Source of the DNA: Scatonaster sp045598705 | GTDB lineage: Bacteria; Bacillota; Clostridia; Saccharofermentanales; Saccharofermentanaceae | DNA length: 36,188 bases | Direction: 5' to 3' | Assembly (NCBI GenBank): GCA_045598705.1 | Contig: JAZLMM010000006.1 | Location: 1 to 36,188, forward strand | Shown here: positions 7,850 through 16,052 of the stretch, one piece after another | How positions within the stretch are numbered: position 1 is the first letter of the stretch | Layout: each line of letters begins with the position of its first letter | The notes under the pieces: generated by a model | What the model saw: only the letters and a program-made list of their open reading frames with translations | The model's database searches: none | What the model was told of the DNA's origin: nothing | Made by a program: the position numbers and the translations under genes

Positions 7850-9688
7850 TCAACTTTCAGCAGCCTTACTGAACTGTGTCTCGTAGAGTTCCTGATAGAC
7901 ACCGCCTGCATCGACCAGTTCCTTGTGCGTGCCCCGTTCAACGATGTGGCCTTCTTTCACCACCAGGATCTCATCTGCCGCCAGAATAGTAGATAGTCTG
8001 TGGGCAATCAAGATACTGGTACGGGATTGAATGATTGGGTCGATGGCTTCCTGAATCTTGCTTTCAGAAATGGAATCCAGCGCGGATGTTGCCTCATCGA
8101 AGATGAAGACTGTCGGGTCTTTCAGTAGAAGTCGAGCGATAGAGATACGCTGTTTCTCACCACCGGAGAGCTTCAGACCACGATTACCGACTATGGTATC
8201 CAGACCATTCTCCGCCTGTTGAATGAAGTCATAGATATTTGCCTTCTTGCAGGCTTCGATCATCTCTTCTTCGGTCGCTTTCTCCTTGGCATAGCGCAGA
8301 TTATCACGGATCGTACCATTGAAGAGATAGGTCTCCTGGGAGACGACACCGACATGGTCACGCAAAGAAGAAAGCTTCAGATCACGGACATCCACCCCAT
8401 CGAAAGTCACCGAACCTGCATTGACATCGTAAAGACGTGGAATCAGGTTAATGATCGTGCTCTTACCAGAACCGGAAGGACCTACGATTGCGATACTCTT
8501 GCCCTCCTTCAATTCGAAAGAGACGTCCTTCAGGATCATCTTGTCTTCTTCATAAGCGAAGTCGACATGTTCGAACTTGATGTTGCCCTTGGCATTGACC
8601 AACGCCTTGGCCTCCGGCTTGTCCTTGATATCAACAGGCATATCCAGATATTCGAAGATTCTTGTAAAGAGTGCCATCGAGCGAATCCAGTCAACCTGGA
8701 TGTTCAGAAGGCTGTTGACCGGCATATACATCTTTCCAAGAAGCGATACCATAACTGTGATGTCACCAACTGTAATGCTGTGATCGTACTTCATCATGAG
8801 CACGCCACCAACGAGGTAGATCAACATCGGTCCGATGCTGGTAAAAGTCGTCAGTACGACACGGAACCAGCGTCCGGCCATGCTCTCCTTGATGTTGAGC
8901 TTGATCATCTTCTGATTGACCTGCTTATAACGCTTGTACTCTTTCTTCTCTTTGCCGAACAGCTTCACGAGCAACTGACCACTTACGGACATGGTCTCAT
9001 TGAGGATACCGTTAATCTCATCGTTACAAGCCTGCGATTCCTGCGTCAGCTTCCATCTCGTCTTACCTGCTTGACGAGTTGGCAGTGTAAATAGCGGTAC
9101 CACTACGATACCGATCGTGGCCAGAATCCAGTTTCTCTGATACATGGCCACCAGCGCCACAATCAACGTCAACGAGTTCGACAAGATACTGCTAAAAGTA
9201 CTCGTAATGACGCGTTCGACGCCGCCGATATCACTGGTCATACGTGTGATAATGTCACCTTGGTTGTTACTGGTGAAGAACTTCTGCGACATCTTCTGCA
9301 GATGTTTGAACATCTGGTTACGCATATCGTAGGTAATGTGTTGTGCAATCCAAGTATTGATGTAAGTATCCGCTACCCCGATCAAGCTGGCGCCCAGCGT
9401 GATGCCCAGGGACAGCACAATGTAGAAGACCAGTTTCCCAAGATCTTGCTTCATCAAGCCGTCATCAATGATCCGACCGGTCAGGATAGACGGAAGAAGA
9501 TTGAGGATTGCTGATATCGCAATCAGTGCCAGTACCAACACCAGTTGTTTCCAATACGGTTTCAGATATGAGAATACACGCTTCAGAAGTGCGCCGGTCA
9601 CCTTCGGCTGGCTCGCCTTCTCCTCTTCCGTCATATATCCCCTGCTAAAAGCACCTCCGCCTCGAGGTCCGGGTCCACCACCTGCCAT
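7850..9688 (-). CDS. ABC exporter, fused permease and ATPase (MsbA/LmrA type)
   Basis: A 612-residue half-transporter that would dimerise in the cytoplasmic membrane. A Gly/Pro-rich N-terminus (residues 1-13) precedes a six-helix transmembrane domain (about 45-335). The ATPase domain follows, with Walker A GPSGSGKS at 403-410, signature LSGGEKQR at 507-514, Walker B FIFDEATSALD at 528-538 and the switch His in AHRLST near 558. All catalytic residues are present. The substrate cannot be read from sequence; lipids, peptides or drugs are typical. It starts 43 bp after the cytidylate-kinase-like gene and is probably in one transcript with it. GGAGGAG lies 5 nt upstream of the ATG. Confidence 0.93.
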   Translation of the reverse strand: MAGGGPGPRGGGAFSRGYMTEEEKASQPKVTGALLKRVFSYLKPYWKQLVLVLALIAISAILNLLPSILTGRIIDDGLMKQDLGKLVFYIVLSLGITLGASLIGVADTYINTWIAQHITYDMRNQMFKHLQKMSQKFFTSNNQGDIITRMTSDIGGVERVITSTFSSILSNSLTLIVALVAMYQRNWILATIGIVVVPLFTLPTRQAGKTRWKLTQESQACNDEINGILNETMSVSGQLLVKLFGKEKKEYKRYKQVNQKMIKLNIKESMAGRWFRVVLTTFTSIGPMLIYLVGGVLMMKYDHSITVGDITVMVSLLGKMYMPVNSLLNIQVDWIRSMALFTRIFEYLDMPVDIKDKPEAKALVNAKGNIKFEHVDFAYEEDKMILKDVSFELKEGKSIAIVGPSGSGKSTIINLIPRLYDVNAGSVTFDGVDVRDLKLSSLRDHVGVVSQETYLFNGTIRDNLRYAKEKATEEEMIEACKKANIYDFIQQAENGLDTIVGNRGLKLSGGEKQRISIARLLLKDPTVFIFDEATSALDSISESKIQEAIDPIIQSRTSILIAHRLSTILAADEILVVKEGHIVERGTHKELVDAGGVYQELYETQFSKAAES

Positions 9689-9731
9689 ACGTTCTCCTCC
9701 TTCAGCTCCGCTGAATCCTATGTAAAAAGAC

Positions 9732-10343
9732 CTATTTCTGCATGTTCTGTAAATACGTCAGAATCGTCTCTACCGAACCCTCAACTCCTACGAGATCCGA
9801 GTGGACACATAGGTGGTATGTACCACTACTGCCCCATTTCCCGCCGGTATAGTGATTATAGTAGTTGGCGCGTGCCGCATTCATATCGTTGATATATCGA
9901 GCCATCTGCTCATCAGTATAGTCCTTCTTCTCCGTTGCCACCAGTCTCTTCCGCTGGATCTTGTAAGGCATGCTGGCCGCAATGAAGACATTGATGCTTC
10001 CTTCATTTCGAAGCACATGGTCCGAACAACGGCCGACGATGACGCAAGGTCCTTTGGCCGCCAGATCCTTGATGACTTTACATTGTTGAAGATAGATGGC
10101 ATCGGAGAAATCCGGTGCATACGAGAACGAGAAGAACTGCATTCTTCCCTTGCTTCGATTCGTGACCCGCGAAGCGCCTTCCTCATTCCGTGCCACAAGA
10201 TTCGGATCGATTCCGCCCGTTTCAGCCGCCAAAGTAATGATTTCCTTGTCATAGAAAGGAATACCCAGACGTTCAGCAAGCTTGATGCCGATCTCACGTC
10301 CGCCGGAACCGAACTCTCTTCCAATGGTGATTACCTTGTCCAT
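9732..10343 (-). CDS. Cytidylate kinase-like P-loop protein
   Basis: A 203-residue protein of the cytidylate-kinase-like family (PF13189 type). The P-loop GREFGSGGREIG is at residues 8-19, followed by IPFYDKEII, a nucleoside-binding-like segment, and IVGRCSDHVL near residue 109. These proteins are widespread in Clostridia and often sit beside transporters. Whether they phosphorylate CMP is not established, and a true cmk is usually separate. The start at 10343 is chosen for its upstream GGAGAGG and family-like beginning. The frame is open for 21 further codons upstream. The ABC exporter follows after 43 bp. Confidence 0.85.
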   Translation of the reverse strand: MDKVITIGREFGSGGREIGIKLAERLGIPFYDKEIITLAAETGGIDPNLVARNEEGASRVTNRSKGRMQFFSFSYAPDFSDAIYLQQCKVIKDLAAKGPCVIVGRCSDHVLRNEGSINVFIAASMPYKIQRKRLVATEKKDYTDEQMARYINDMNAARANYYNHYTGGKWGSSGTYHLCVHSDLVGVEGSVETILTYLQNMQK

Positions 10344-10459
10344 AACACCCTCTCCTTGCCTGTTTGCGGGACGATGCATCTCCGCGACGGTTACCTTAAA
10401 GGACACCTCCCTGAACCGTCACTCCTATTGTATCATTTTTTGCGTGAATCAAGTGCTTC

Positions 10460-11593
10460 TCATCGGAAGAAGAATTGTGCCATGAGTGTCATGACCACTA
10501 AGAATACGAGGTTCATGACGGCAAAGAGGATCAGATACTTCTTGGTGTTACCCGGATGGAGCGTGCGGTAATGGCTGAAAGTAATAAGACTCGCCAGTGA
10601 GGAAATCAGGGTTCCCGTACCGCCGATATTGACACCTAGGAGAAGTTCCTTGTAGTTTATGGAGAATTGGGAAAGTAGGATGGCCGATGGCACATTACTG
10701 ATGACCTGACAGGAACCGATGCTGACCAGCATCGTATTCTTCTGAAGAAGATGTTCCGCGAAGTCCTGAACAGCCGGAATGCGAGCCATATTTCCTGAGA
10801 AAATGAAGAATAGTGCGAAGGTACAGAGCAGACCATAGTCCACTTCCCCGAATGCTTTGTGATCCGCAAAGATCATGACAGCCGGAATCAGGATCAGACC
10901 CAGTCGGTAGTCAATTACACGGAAGACAATCAGGAGTGAGAATGCAAAGAGGAGTAGATACAAAGTCGTACGTTTCTTATTCAAAGTCTGGTTGGCATCA
11001 TCACGGATCTCCAACTTCGTTCTCGGTAGCAACATACAAGCGATTGTCAGCATCGCTATGGCCAGCATAAATGGTGGAAACATGATTCGCATGAATTCAC
11101 CTGTTGGGATGTCAAAGTGAGAATATAGATAGAGGTTCTGCGGATTACCGAAAGGTGTCAGCATGCCGCCCAAGTTCGCGGAGATATTCTGTAGGATGAA
11201 GACATACGCCATCTTCTCTTCATTCTTCGTCACCGAGAGTGCGAAGTATCCGAGCGGCAGGAACGTGATCAACGCCATATCATTCGCGATCAGCATGGAG
11301 CCGATGAAAGTAATATAGCAGAGTGCCAAAGCAAGGATGCGCAGATTCCCAGTAGTCACCACGATGCGATGAGCAACTATACTAAAGAAGCGGATGTTCT
11401 TCAGCGCGCAGATAACAAGCAATGTCAGGAACAGACAAGTCAATGTGCGAAGATCGAAATAGTCCAGATACGCCTTATCCGGCGGGACGAAGAAAGAAGT
11501 CAAGACAGCAAGAAGCGCCGCGATACACATCACGGCGTTCTTCTTGAAAAACTTCAAACACTTGTTTCCCCAACTCTGTGGTGCAGTTTCCAT
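10460..11593 (-). CDS. SLC13/ArsB-type permease
   Basis: A 377-residue integral membrane protein with about ten hydrophobic segments, the first at residues 19-36. Two re-entrant loop motifs typical of the ion transporter superfamily are visible: the NDMA segment near residues 104-107 and TPFGNPQN near 161-168. The second half carries NVPSA and NIGGTGTLISS, the matching repeat. Substrates in this group include dicarboxylates, sulfate, arsenite or sodium/proton exchange, and the sequence does not decide between them. It is somewhat shorter than typical relatives (about 430). The ribosome binding site is weak. Its stop is 117 bp upstream of the cytidylate-kinase-like start, so co-transcription is possible. 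Confidence 0.85.
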   Translation of the reverse strand: METAPQSWGNKCLKFFKKNAVMCIAALLAVLTSFFVPPDKAYLDYFDLRTLTCLFLTLLVICALKNIRFFSIVAHRIVVTTGNLRILALALCYITFIGSMLIANDMALITFLPLGYFALSVTKNEEKMAYVFILQNISANLGGMLTPFGNPQNLYLYSHFDIPTGEFMRIMFPPFMLAIAMLTIACMLLPRTKLEIRDDANQTLNKKRTTLYLLLFAFSLLIVFRVIDYRLGLILIPAVMIFADHKAFGEVDYGLLCTFALFFIFSGNMARIPAVQDFAEHLLQKNTMLVSIGSCQVISNVPSAILLSQFSINYKELLLGVNIGGTGTLISSLASLITFSHYRTLHPGNTKKYLILFAVMNLVFLVVMTLMAQFFFR

Positions 11594-11715
11594 GGATAAC
11601 GACTTCGCTTTACATATGAATTAACCGTCAGCTATCATATCACTTCTTCTTCTTTGATACTATGCCTTTCTTGCTGATAAATGACAGACTTTTTCACCTT
11701 TCGAAGCCATGTTCT

Positions 11716-12435
11716 TTATGACTTTTGTGCATTCACTACAGAAGGATCTACGAATACGACCTTGTAATCCTTGTGAAGTTTAGCCATCTGCTGAAGGATA
11801 ATCTCCTTGAGATGTGCATCGGCCTTATCGTAGATGCCAGCATTCACCGCATTCTGCAACTGTTCTTCCTTCACCTCAGCCAGACGTACAGTCACTTCAT
11901 CTGCACGGATGGAATTGAAGATATTATTGTCTTGGGTGCAAGTAACATTCTCTTGCGGGAGGTTGTTCTCCACAATTCGCTCTGTCGGCAACGTGATGTA
12001 GATTTCCTTCTTCTGGTTGTTCACGACTGTCCGGATATCATCGAGGTTATAGCCAACCTTGATCGTACCGGAATACATGATATCAATTCTATGTTTTGTA
12101 CCCCAGATATCGATATCCGTGTAAGGGAGCTGAAGCGAATCCACAACAGTCGCTGTTCCTGCATACACCTGGGAATAGGTCATAATCTCCGCAACTGAAT
12201 CAAGTTCTGCAACGATCGTATCATTGTTTAGTACGATGTCATGGAATTTCTCTTCCTCTTGGATGATCTCCTCACGAGTAGCTGCATGGCTGGCCTTCTT
12301 GTCCTGACGCTTATTCAGAATAAACAAAGCGATTGCAACGACACCTACTACGATCAGCACACCTTTGATAAAGTTGCCGATTCTATGGAAGAATCCACCT
12401 TTATTTCTCTCATCATCTCTGTTATTTCTAGCCAT
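11716..12435 (-). CDS. DUF4230 membrane-anchored protein
   Basis: A 239-residue protein with a basic, charged N-terminus, one transmembrane helix at about residues 22-41 (FIKGVLIVVGVVAIALFI), and an extracytoplasmic domain. That domain has the DUF4230 pattern: a central stretch on an LxxIRTVVN theme (residues 133-139) followed by ITLPTERIVENNLP. The positively charged N-terminus predicts an N-in, C-out topology. Function unknown. GGGGAGG lies 9 nt upstream of the ATG. The gene is divergent from the XRE-type regulator, with 212 bp between the starts. Confidence 0.85.
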   Translation of the reverse strand: MARNNRDDERNKGGFFHRIGNFIKGVLIVVGVVAIALFILNKRQDKKASHAATREEIIQEEEKFHDIVLNNDTIVAELDSVAEIMTYSQVYAGTATVVDSLQLPYTDIDIWGTKHRIDIMYSGTIKVGYNLDDIRTVVNNQKKEIYITLPTERIVENNLPQENVTCTQDNNIFNSIRADEVTVRLAEVKEEQLQNAVNAGIYDKADAHLKEIILQQMAKLHKDYKVVFVDPSVVNAQKS

Positions 12436-12553
12436 GGAAGTTACCTCCCCTCATATCCATCATAAATAATATTTGTATACCCTTTTCGAACATTTCGTAA
12501 ACAATTATGCAGAAAAAAGTCTGGTCATTGTTTCTTTTGTTCTGAGTATAGTT

Positions 12554-12627
12554 TATAATACACGTGATTAAAGAAAAACTGTGTTCCTTTGCTTTTAGCG
12601 CACAGTAATTTGTTTTGAAGTTCAAAA
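12554..12627 (+). promoter_or_regulatory. Promoter and palindrome upstream of the XRE-type gene
   Basis: A TATAAT (12554-12559) lies 94 bp upstream of the start, with only a weak -35 (TTTCTT) at 17 bp. Between the promoter and the ribosome binding site is a 15-bp palindrome, TTTTGAA-G-TTCAAAA (12613-12627), ending 20 bp before the ATG. A repressor bound there could block elongation or initiation. Autoregulation is an inference from position. Confidence 0.45.
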
Positions 12628-12647
12628 TATAGATGTGGAGTAGGAAA

Positions 12648-13142
12648 ATGGGTAGGAAATCTATTAAGGAAAACAAGAACATATACCAAGTGAGTCGTGA
12701 AGCGCAGAATCTCACACGCGACGCAGCTTCCGAGCTACTTCAGTATATTTCCGCAGACCGTATCGAGAAGATTGAGAATGAGAAATCTTTGCCTCATCCG
12801 GAGGAGATTCTGGCCATGGCAGATTGCTACAAGAATCCATCGCTTTGCAACTACTTCTGTTCCCATGAGTGCCCGATTGGACAGGAATACGTACCGGAAG
12901 TAGTGCCGAAGGAATTGTCCCAGATTACACTGGAGATGATTGCTACTCTCAATTCCATCGATAAGAACAAGAATCGTCTCATCGAGATTACCGTAGATGG
13001 CAAGATTGCGCAGGACGAATTGCCTGATTTCCTCGAAATCAAGAACGAACTTGACAAGATGGCACTCACCATCGACTCCCTGCGTCTTTGGATTGACAAT
13101 GCTATCGCTGATGGCAATTTGAGCAAGGAAGACTTCAAATAA
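12648..13142 (+). CDS. XRE-type HTH regulator with Cys cluster
   Basis: A 164-residue protein. Residues 10-62 form an XRE-like helix-turn-helix (NIYQVSREAQNLTRDAA, then ADRIEKIENEKSLPHPEEI). A cysteine cluster follows, CNYFCSHECPIG, with Cys 67, 71 and 75, possibly binding a metal. The C-terminal half is helical and acidic. The cluster and CPIG motif recur in a family of uncharacterized Clostridia regulators. The ATG at 12648 is chosen because GGAG precedes it by 8 nt and the Met-Gly-Arg-Lys start fits. The target is unknown; the palindrome at 12613-12627 is a candidate. The transcript ends at the hairpin at 13173-13201. Confidence 0.85.
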   Translation: MGRKSIKENKNIYQVSREAQNLTRDAASELLQYISADRIEKIENEKSLPHPEEILAMADCYKNPSLCNYFCSHECPIGQEYVPEVVPKELSQITLEMIATLNSIDKNKNRLIEITVDGKIAQDELPDFLEIKNELDKMALTIDSLRLWIDNAIADGNLSKEDFK

Positions 13143-13172
13143 TCTCTTCCCTACTTCTTCTTTAAAGGAAAC

Positions 13173-13201
13173 GAGCCCGCATGTCTCACTCATGCGGGCT
13201 C
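13173..13201. terminator. Bidirectional terminator
   Basis: A perfect 11-bp GC-rich stem (GAGCCCGCATG with CATGCGGGCTC) with a 7-nt loop. On the plus strand it is followed by TATTTATG and ends the XRE-type gene. On the minus strand it lies 3 bp past the stop of the 50-codon gene and is followed by GTTTCCTTT. It probably serves both convergent transcripts. Confidence 0.85.
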
Positions 13202-13204
13202 TAT

Positions 13205-13357
13205 TTATGTGGAAAGAGGGGGTATCTCTTTGTGATCAGCTATGCGCTCACCGTGGAAGGTTGAATTGTCTTTCAGACCTATTCGCTTGCTGAATTCAGG
13301 AAACCGTTCGATCGTTTCCAACATTCTCAACATCTGCCTTCGTTGTTCGAGGTCCAT
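13205..13357 (-). CDS. Small 50-residue protein, uncharacterized
   Basis: The reading frame runs from ATG at 13357 to TAA at 13205-13207. A strong GGGAGG lies 8 nt upstream of the ATG, and the stop is 3 bp from a bidirectional terminator. The protein begins MDLEQRRQMLRMLETIERF, a charged amphipathic helix, continues through PEFSKRIGLKDN and ends in Pro/Ser. It is soluble with no Cys and no signal. It occupies an otherwise empty 440-bp gap. I do not recognise it. The plus-strand frame over the same bases (13242-13454) has no comparable start signal and odd composition, so the minus strand is preferred. Confidence 0.65.
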   Translation of the reverse strand: MDLEQRRQMLRMLETIERFPEFSKRIGLKDNSTFHGERIADHKEIPPLST

Positions 13358-13514
13358 AAGTACTGCCTCCCGTCTTCTTCTGTCGCCCTCGCTGATCGTA
13401 TATTTATTCTATTCGAAGGTCATGCAAAGAAACATTTTCGAAAAGGCAAATTAGTCTATCTTAATTAGTTCGTTTCGGCAGTTTAAGCCCAAAATGAAGA
13501 AACTGTTCACAAAA

Positions 13515-13523
13515 TGATATAAT
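13515..13523 (+). promoter_or_regulatory. Extended -10 promoter of the PIN-like/H1-tail gene
   Basis: TGATATAAT gives a perfect TATAAT (13518-13523) with the TGn extension at 13515-13517, 63 bp before the start codon. No good -35 is visible at 17 bp, which is usual for extended -10 promoters. Confidence 0.6.
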
Positions 13524-13585
13524 ATGAGAAAAGTGCTTTTCCCGTGGAATATCGGGATCTTCGACTTCTAAAGGAGGGTGTGACA

Positions 13586-14164
13586 ATGAAATATATACTG
13601 ATTTCACTATCTGAGGCTGGAAAACTTGATTTCCTTGGTGCCGACAAACTTTCTAAGACCGACCATCTGGTATGTGTACACGCAAAGGGCAAGAAGACAC
13701 TCTCCGCCAAACTGAAGGAGACATTCTCCGAGATCCCGGCCACGATTGAATACTTCGAAGCAGGTGACGCATCTGACATCTGGCTGGGCATCGCCTACCT
13801 GATTGGCACATACACAGCAGGCAAGAAAGATGTCTATGTGTTGACGGAAGACAAAGACAAACTTCCATCCAAGATCACGAAGGACGTGAAGGTGTACTCT
13901 ACAATGAAGAGCATCACCGGTGCCACGACCACGGCCAAGAAATCCACCACAACGAAGAAGACTTCTACAGCCAAGAAGAGTACGACAGCAAAGAAGTCCA
14001 CTTCCACGAAGAAAACCACAACAGCGAAGAAGTCGACGACGAAGAAGAAGACCACAAAGAAGGATAACGTCGATGTAGACGATATTCTGAAGTCATTGAA
14101 GAAAGGCGACACGAAGAAGCTGACCAAGCAGTTCTCTGACCTCGCCGGAAGTTTCTTCAAATAA
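13586..14164 (+). CDS. PIN-like domain protein with histone-H1-like lysine tail
   Basis: A 192-residue protein in three parts. Residues 1-110 have the alternating strand/helix pattern of a small PIN/NYN-like domain: ILISLSEAGKL at the start, HLVCVHAK, an EAGDASDIWLGIAYLIG segment at 58-74, and DVYVLTEDKDKL at 82-93. These line up with the LDFQL and SKDKGFD motifs of PIN_7-type proteins, but the first acidic motif is weak (Ser-Leu-Ser-Glu) and the expected Asn is missing, so nuclease activity is doubtful. Residues 113-160 are a Lys/Thr/Ser/Ala repeat (TTAKKS, TSTAKKS) like histone H1 tails, expected to bind nucleic acid. Residues 161-192 form an acidic then basic helical end. AAGGAGGG precedes the ATG. 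The PIN assignment is my inference. Confidence 0.75.
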   Translation: MKYILISLSEAGKLDFLGADKLSKTDHLVCVHAKGKKTLSAKLKETFSEIPATIEYFEAGDASDIWLGIAYLIGTYTAGKKDVYVLTEDKDKLPSKITKDVKVYSTMKSITGATTTAKKSTTTKKTSTAKKSTTAKKSTSTKKTTTAKKSTTKKKTTKKDNVDVDDILKSLKKGDTKKLTKQFSDLAGSFFK

Positions 14165-14791
14165 TCAGACCTTGATACGTTGGTAGTAGAAACAAGCCAG
14201 TTGTGTGCGGTCACGAAGATCAAGCTTGGCCAGTACAGAACTGATCATGTTCCGAACAGTCCCCTCGCCCAGGAATAATTTCTGGGCGATTTCTTTGTTT
14301 GACAGGCCTTCTGCCACAAGTTCCACCACTTCTTTCTCCTTCGGCGTGATATTGTATGCTTCCCAGGAGAAGGACTCGTTTCGGTTCAGAAGATCCGGCA
14401 GTCGCTCGACGATCTTGCCACCAAATACGGTCTGGCCACCAAATACTGCACGCACGGCATCGCCTAAAGAGGCACAGTCCTGCTTTAAGATATAGCCTTT
14501 TGCGCCTACTTTCAGCGCACGGTTAATGTACTCATCATCGAGGAACGTAGTCAGTAGGATCACTTTCGCCGACTGATCGATCTTCAGGATCTCAGATGTT
14601 GCATCTAAGCCATCCATATCTTCCATGCGGATATCCGATAGTAATACATCCGGCTTCACCTCCGGATAAGCCTCGACGGCTTCCCTTCCGGAACAACATA
14701 GTTTCACCACTTCCATGTCCGAATCCTTCTCCAATATAATCTTCAAAGACTGGGTAACCAGTGGATCATCGTCCACAATCATGATTCTCAT
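14165..14791 (-). CDS. NarL/LuxR-family response regulator
   Basis: A 208-residue cytoplasmic regulator. The receiver domain covers residues 1-120, with the acidic pocket DDD at 7-9, phospho-acceptor Asp53 (SDIRM) and a conserved Lys near 104 (LKQD). The LuxR-type helix-turn-helix covers about 142-205 (TPKEKEVVELVAEGLSNKEIA). It is the last gene of a five-gene operon, 14 bp after its kinase, and probably controls that operon. The palindrome at 19502-19515 is a candidate binding site. GGAGGG lies 6 nt before the ATG. Its stop codon abuts the stop of the convergent PIN-like gene with no base between them. Confidence 0.94.
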   Translation of the reverse strand: MRIMIVDDDPLVTQSLKIILEKDSDMEVVKLCCSGREAVEAYPEVKPDVLLSDIRMEDMDGLDATSEILKIDQSAKVILLTTFLDDEYINRALKVGAKGYILKQDCASLGDAVRAVFGGQTVFGGKIVERLPDLLNRNESFSWEAYNITPKEKEVVELVAEGLSNKEIAQKLFLGEGTVRNMISSVLAKLDLRDRTQLACFYYQRIKV

Positions 14792-14805
14792 AGATAGCCC
14801 TCCGT

Positions 14806-16032
14806 TTATACCTGTTTCTTCGGTATCGTCACCGTAATATTAAATCCATGCTTTCCGCCTTGAATCGTCACACGTCCATCGCATGATTTCACCCGCGAAT
14901 AGATATTGGAAAGGCCGATACCATGTTCTCCATCTAAGGCGGCAAAGTCCGATGAGCGGGACAATTCCAACGGTTCGCTCTGCCCATCGTCGAAGATCAG
15001 CACCCGCCAGAATGTAACATTCTCCACGACCTCCAAGCGGACATTTCTTCCGTTGCTGTATTTGGCAATATTTGTCACACCTTCTTTCACAATACCCAGT
15101 ATGGCATTCTTGATCAGATTCGGAACAGGCGATTCGATGGATGTGGAGACATTCACATCGAACTTCTCCTTCAAGATGGAAGCGATCTCATGGATGCCGA
15201 TGGAAAGATCAATTGAGTCGTCATGCAACTCATGAACGCTTCGGCGAATATTAGTCATCGCCTCATTGACTGTATTACTTACTGACTCGATATACGGTTT
15301 CGTCTGTTCATCCTGATTGATGACTGAAATCGCCTGTAGTTGGACCACTGCACGGGTCAGCATATGGCCGACGTTATCATGAATCTCTCGTGCAATTCGG
15401 TTACGTTCCGCCAGTGTGGCATTCTGTACCTGCATATCTATGTTATGCGAGACTTCTTCCCGAAGTTGCCTGGACTTCCGCGCATCAAAGCGCATCTGGT
15501 CGAATTTCTCGGTCAACATCCTATCATGTTCGTACATAGAGACAGTCTTACAAGCTAAAACGACTGCTACGGCCAGCAGAATCAGCAGATAGAATTGACG
15601 TTGTACGCATATGGTCACCACACCCGCTACAACAAGGATGATCCGAAGCCAGACCTGACGGATTCTCAAGACGTATTGCACGGCGTTTCGCGCGCGGTCT
15701 TTATGATAATAGGACGCGACAATGTGTTCCATCGAAGAATCTGACAGCATACCGTAGGCTGCAGTCGCAAGAAGGAGCGTCGCCTCCGGGACAACGATGG
15801 CGGTAGCGATGACACCTAACATAGCAGAAAGACTGACCAACCAATGACGGAACACCTCCGTCAAAGTGGAGAGGATCAGTATACCCAGAAGGATGACGAT
15901 CCATTTGGTCTCGAAGTCGAAATGATTCGTGTACGCCAAATCGGATCCCTTCTCTCCTGTCTGAAACAGGAGAAGAAGAAATCCGACAGATAAGCAAGCA
16001 ATCATTCCTTTGTCGATCAGTCGGTATTTCAT
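14806..16032 (-). CDS. NarL-type sensor histidine kinase
   Basis: A 408-residue membrane kinase. Five or six hydrophobic segments occupy about residues 12-160 with little extracytoplasmic sequence, so it probably senses within the membrane or through the transporter. The HisKA_3 dimerization domain carries His218 in AREIHDNVGHML. The HATPase region has an N-box (KEGVTNIAKYSNG) and a final G-box GEHGIGLSN. It is the cognate partner of the response regulator 14 bp downstream and follows the permease gene by 20 bp. The ribosome binding site is close to the ATG (AAGGC), so a start at the Met 10 codons inside is possible. Confidence 0.93.
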   Translation of the reverse strand: MKYRLIDKGMIACLSVGFLLLLFQTGEKGSDLAYTNHFDFETKWIVILLGILILSTLTEVFRHWLVSLSAMLGVIATAIVVPEATLLLATAAYGMLSDSSMEHIVASYYHKDRARNAVQYVLRIRQVWLRIILVVAGVVTICVQRQFYLLILLAVAVVLACKTVSMYEHDRMLTEKFDQMRFDARKSRQLREEVSHNIDMQVQNATLAERNRIAREIHDNVGHMLTRAVVQLQAISVINQDEQTKPYIESVSNTVNEAMTNIRRSVHELHDDSIDLSIGIHEIASILKEKFDVNVSTSIESPVPNLIKNAILGIVKEGVTNIAKYSNGRNVRLEVVENVTFWRVLIFDDGQSEPLELSRSSDFAALDGEHGIGLSNIYSRVKSCDGRVTIQGGKHGFNITVTIPKKQV

Positions 16033-16052
16033 GCCTTCATTATATCGTATAA

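Noticed and set aside
8219..9094. A 291-codon plus-strand frame
   Set aside because: It is antisense to the ABC exporter ATPase/permease, whose motifs are intact.
9813..10571. A 252-codon plus-strand frame
   Set aside because: It is antisense to the cytidylate-kinase-like gene and the end of the permease gene, with no start signal.
13242..13454. A 70-codon plus-strand frame in the gap after the XRE-type gene
   Set aside because: It lacks a ribosome binding site and has odd composition; the minus strand carries a better supported 50-codon gene.
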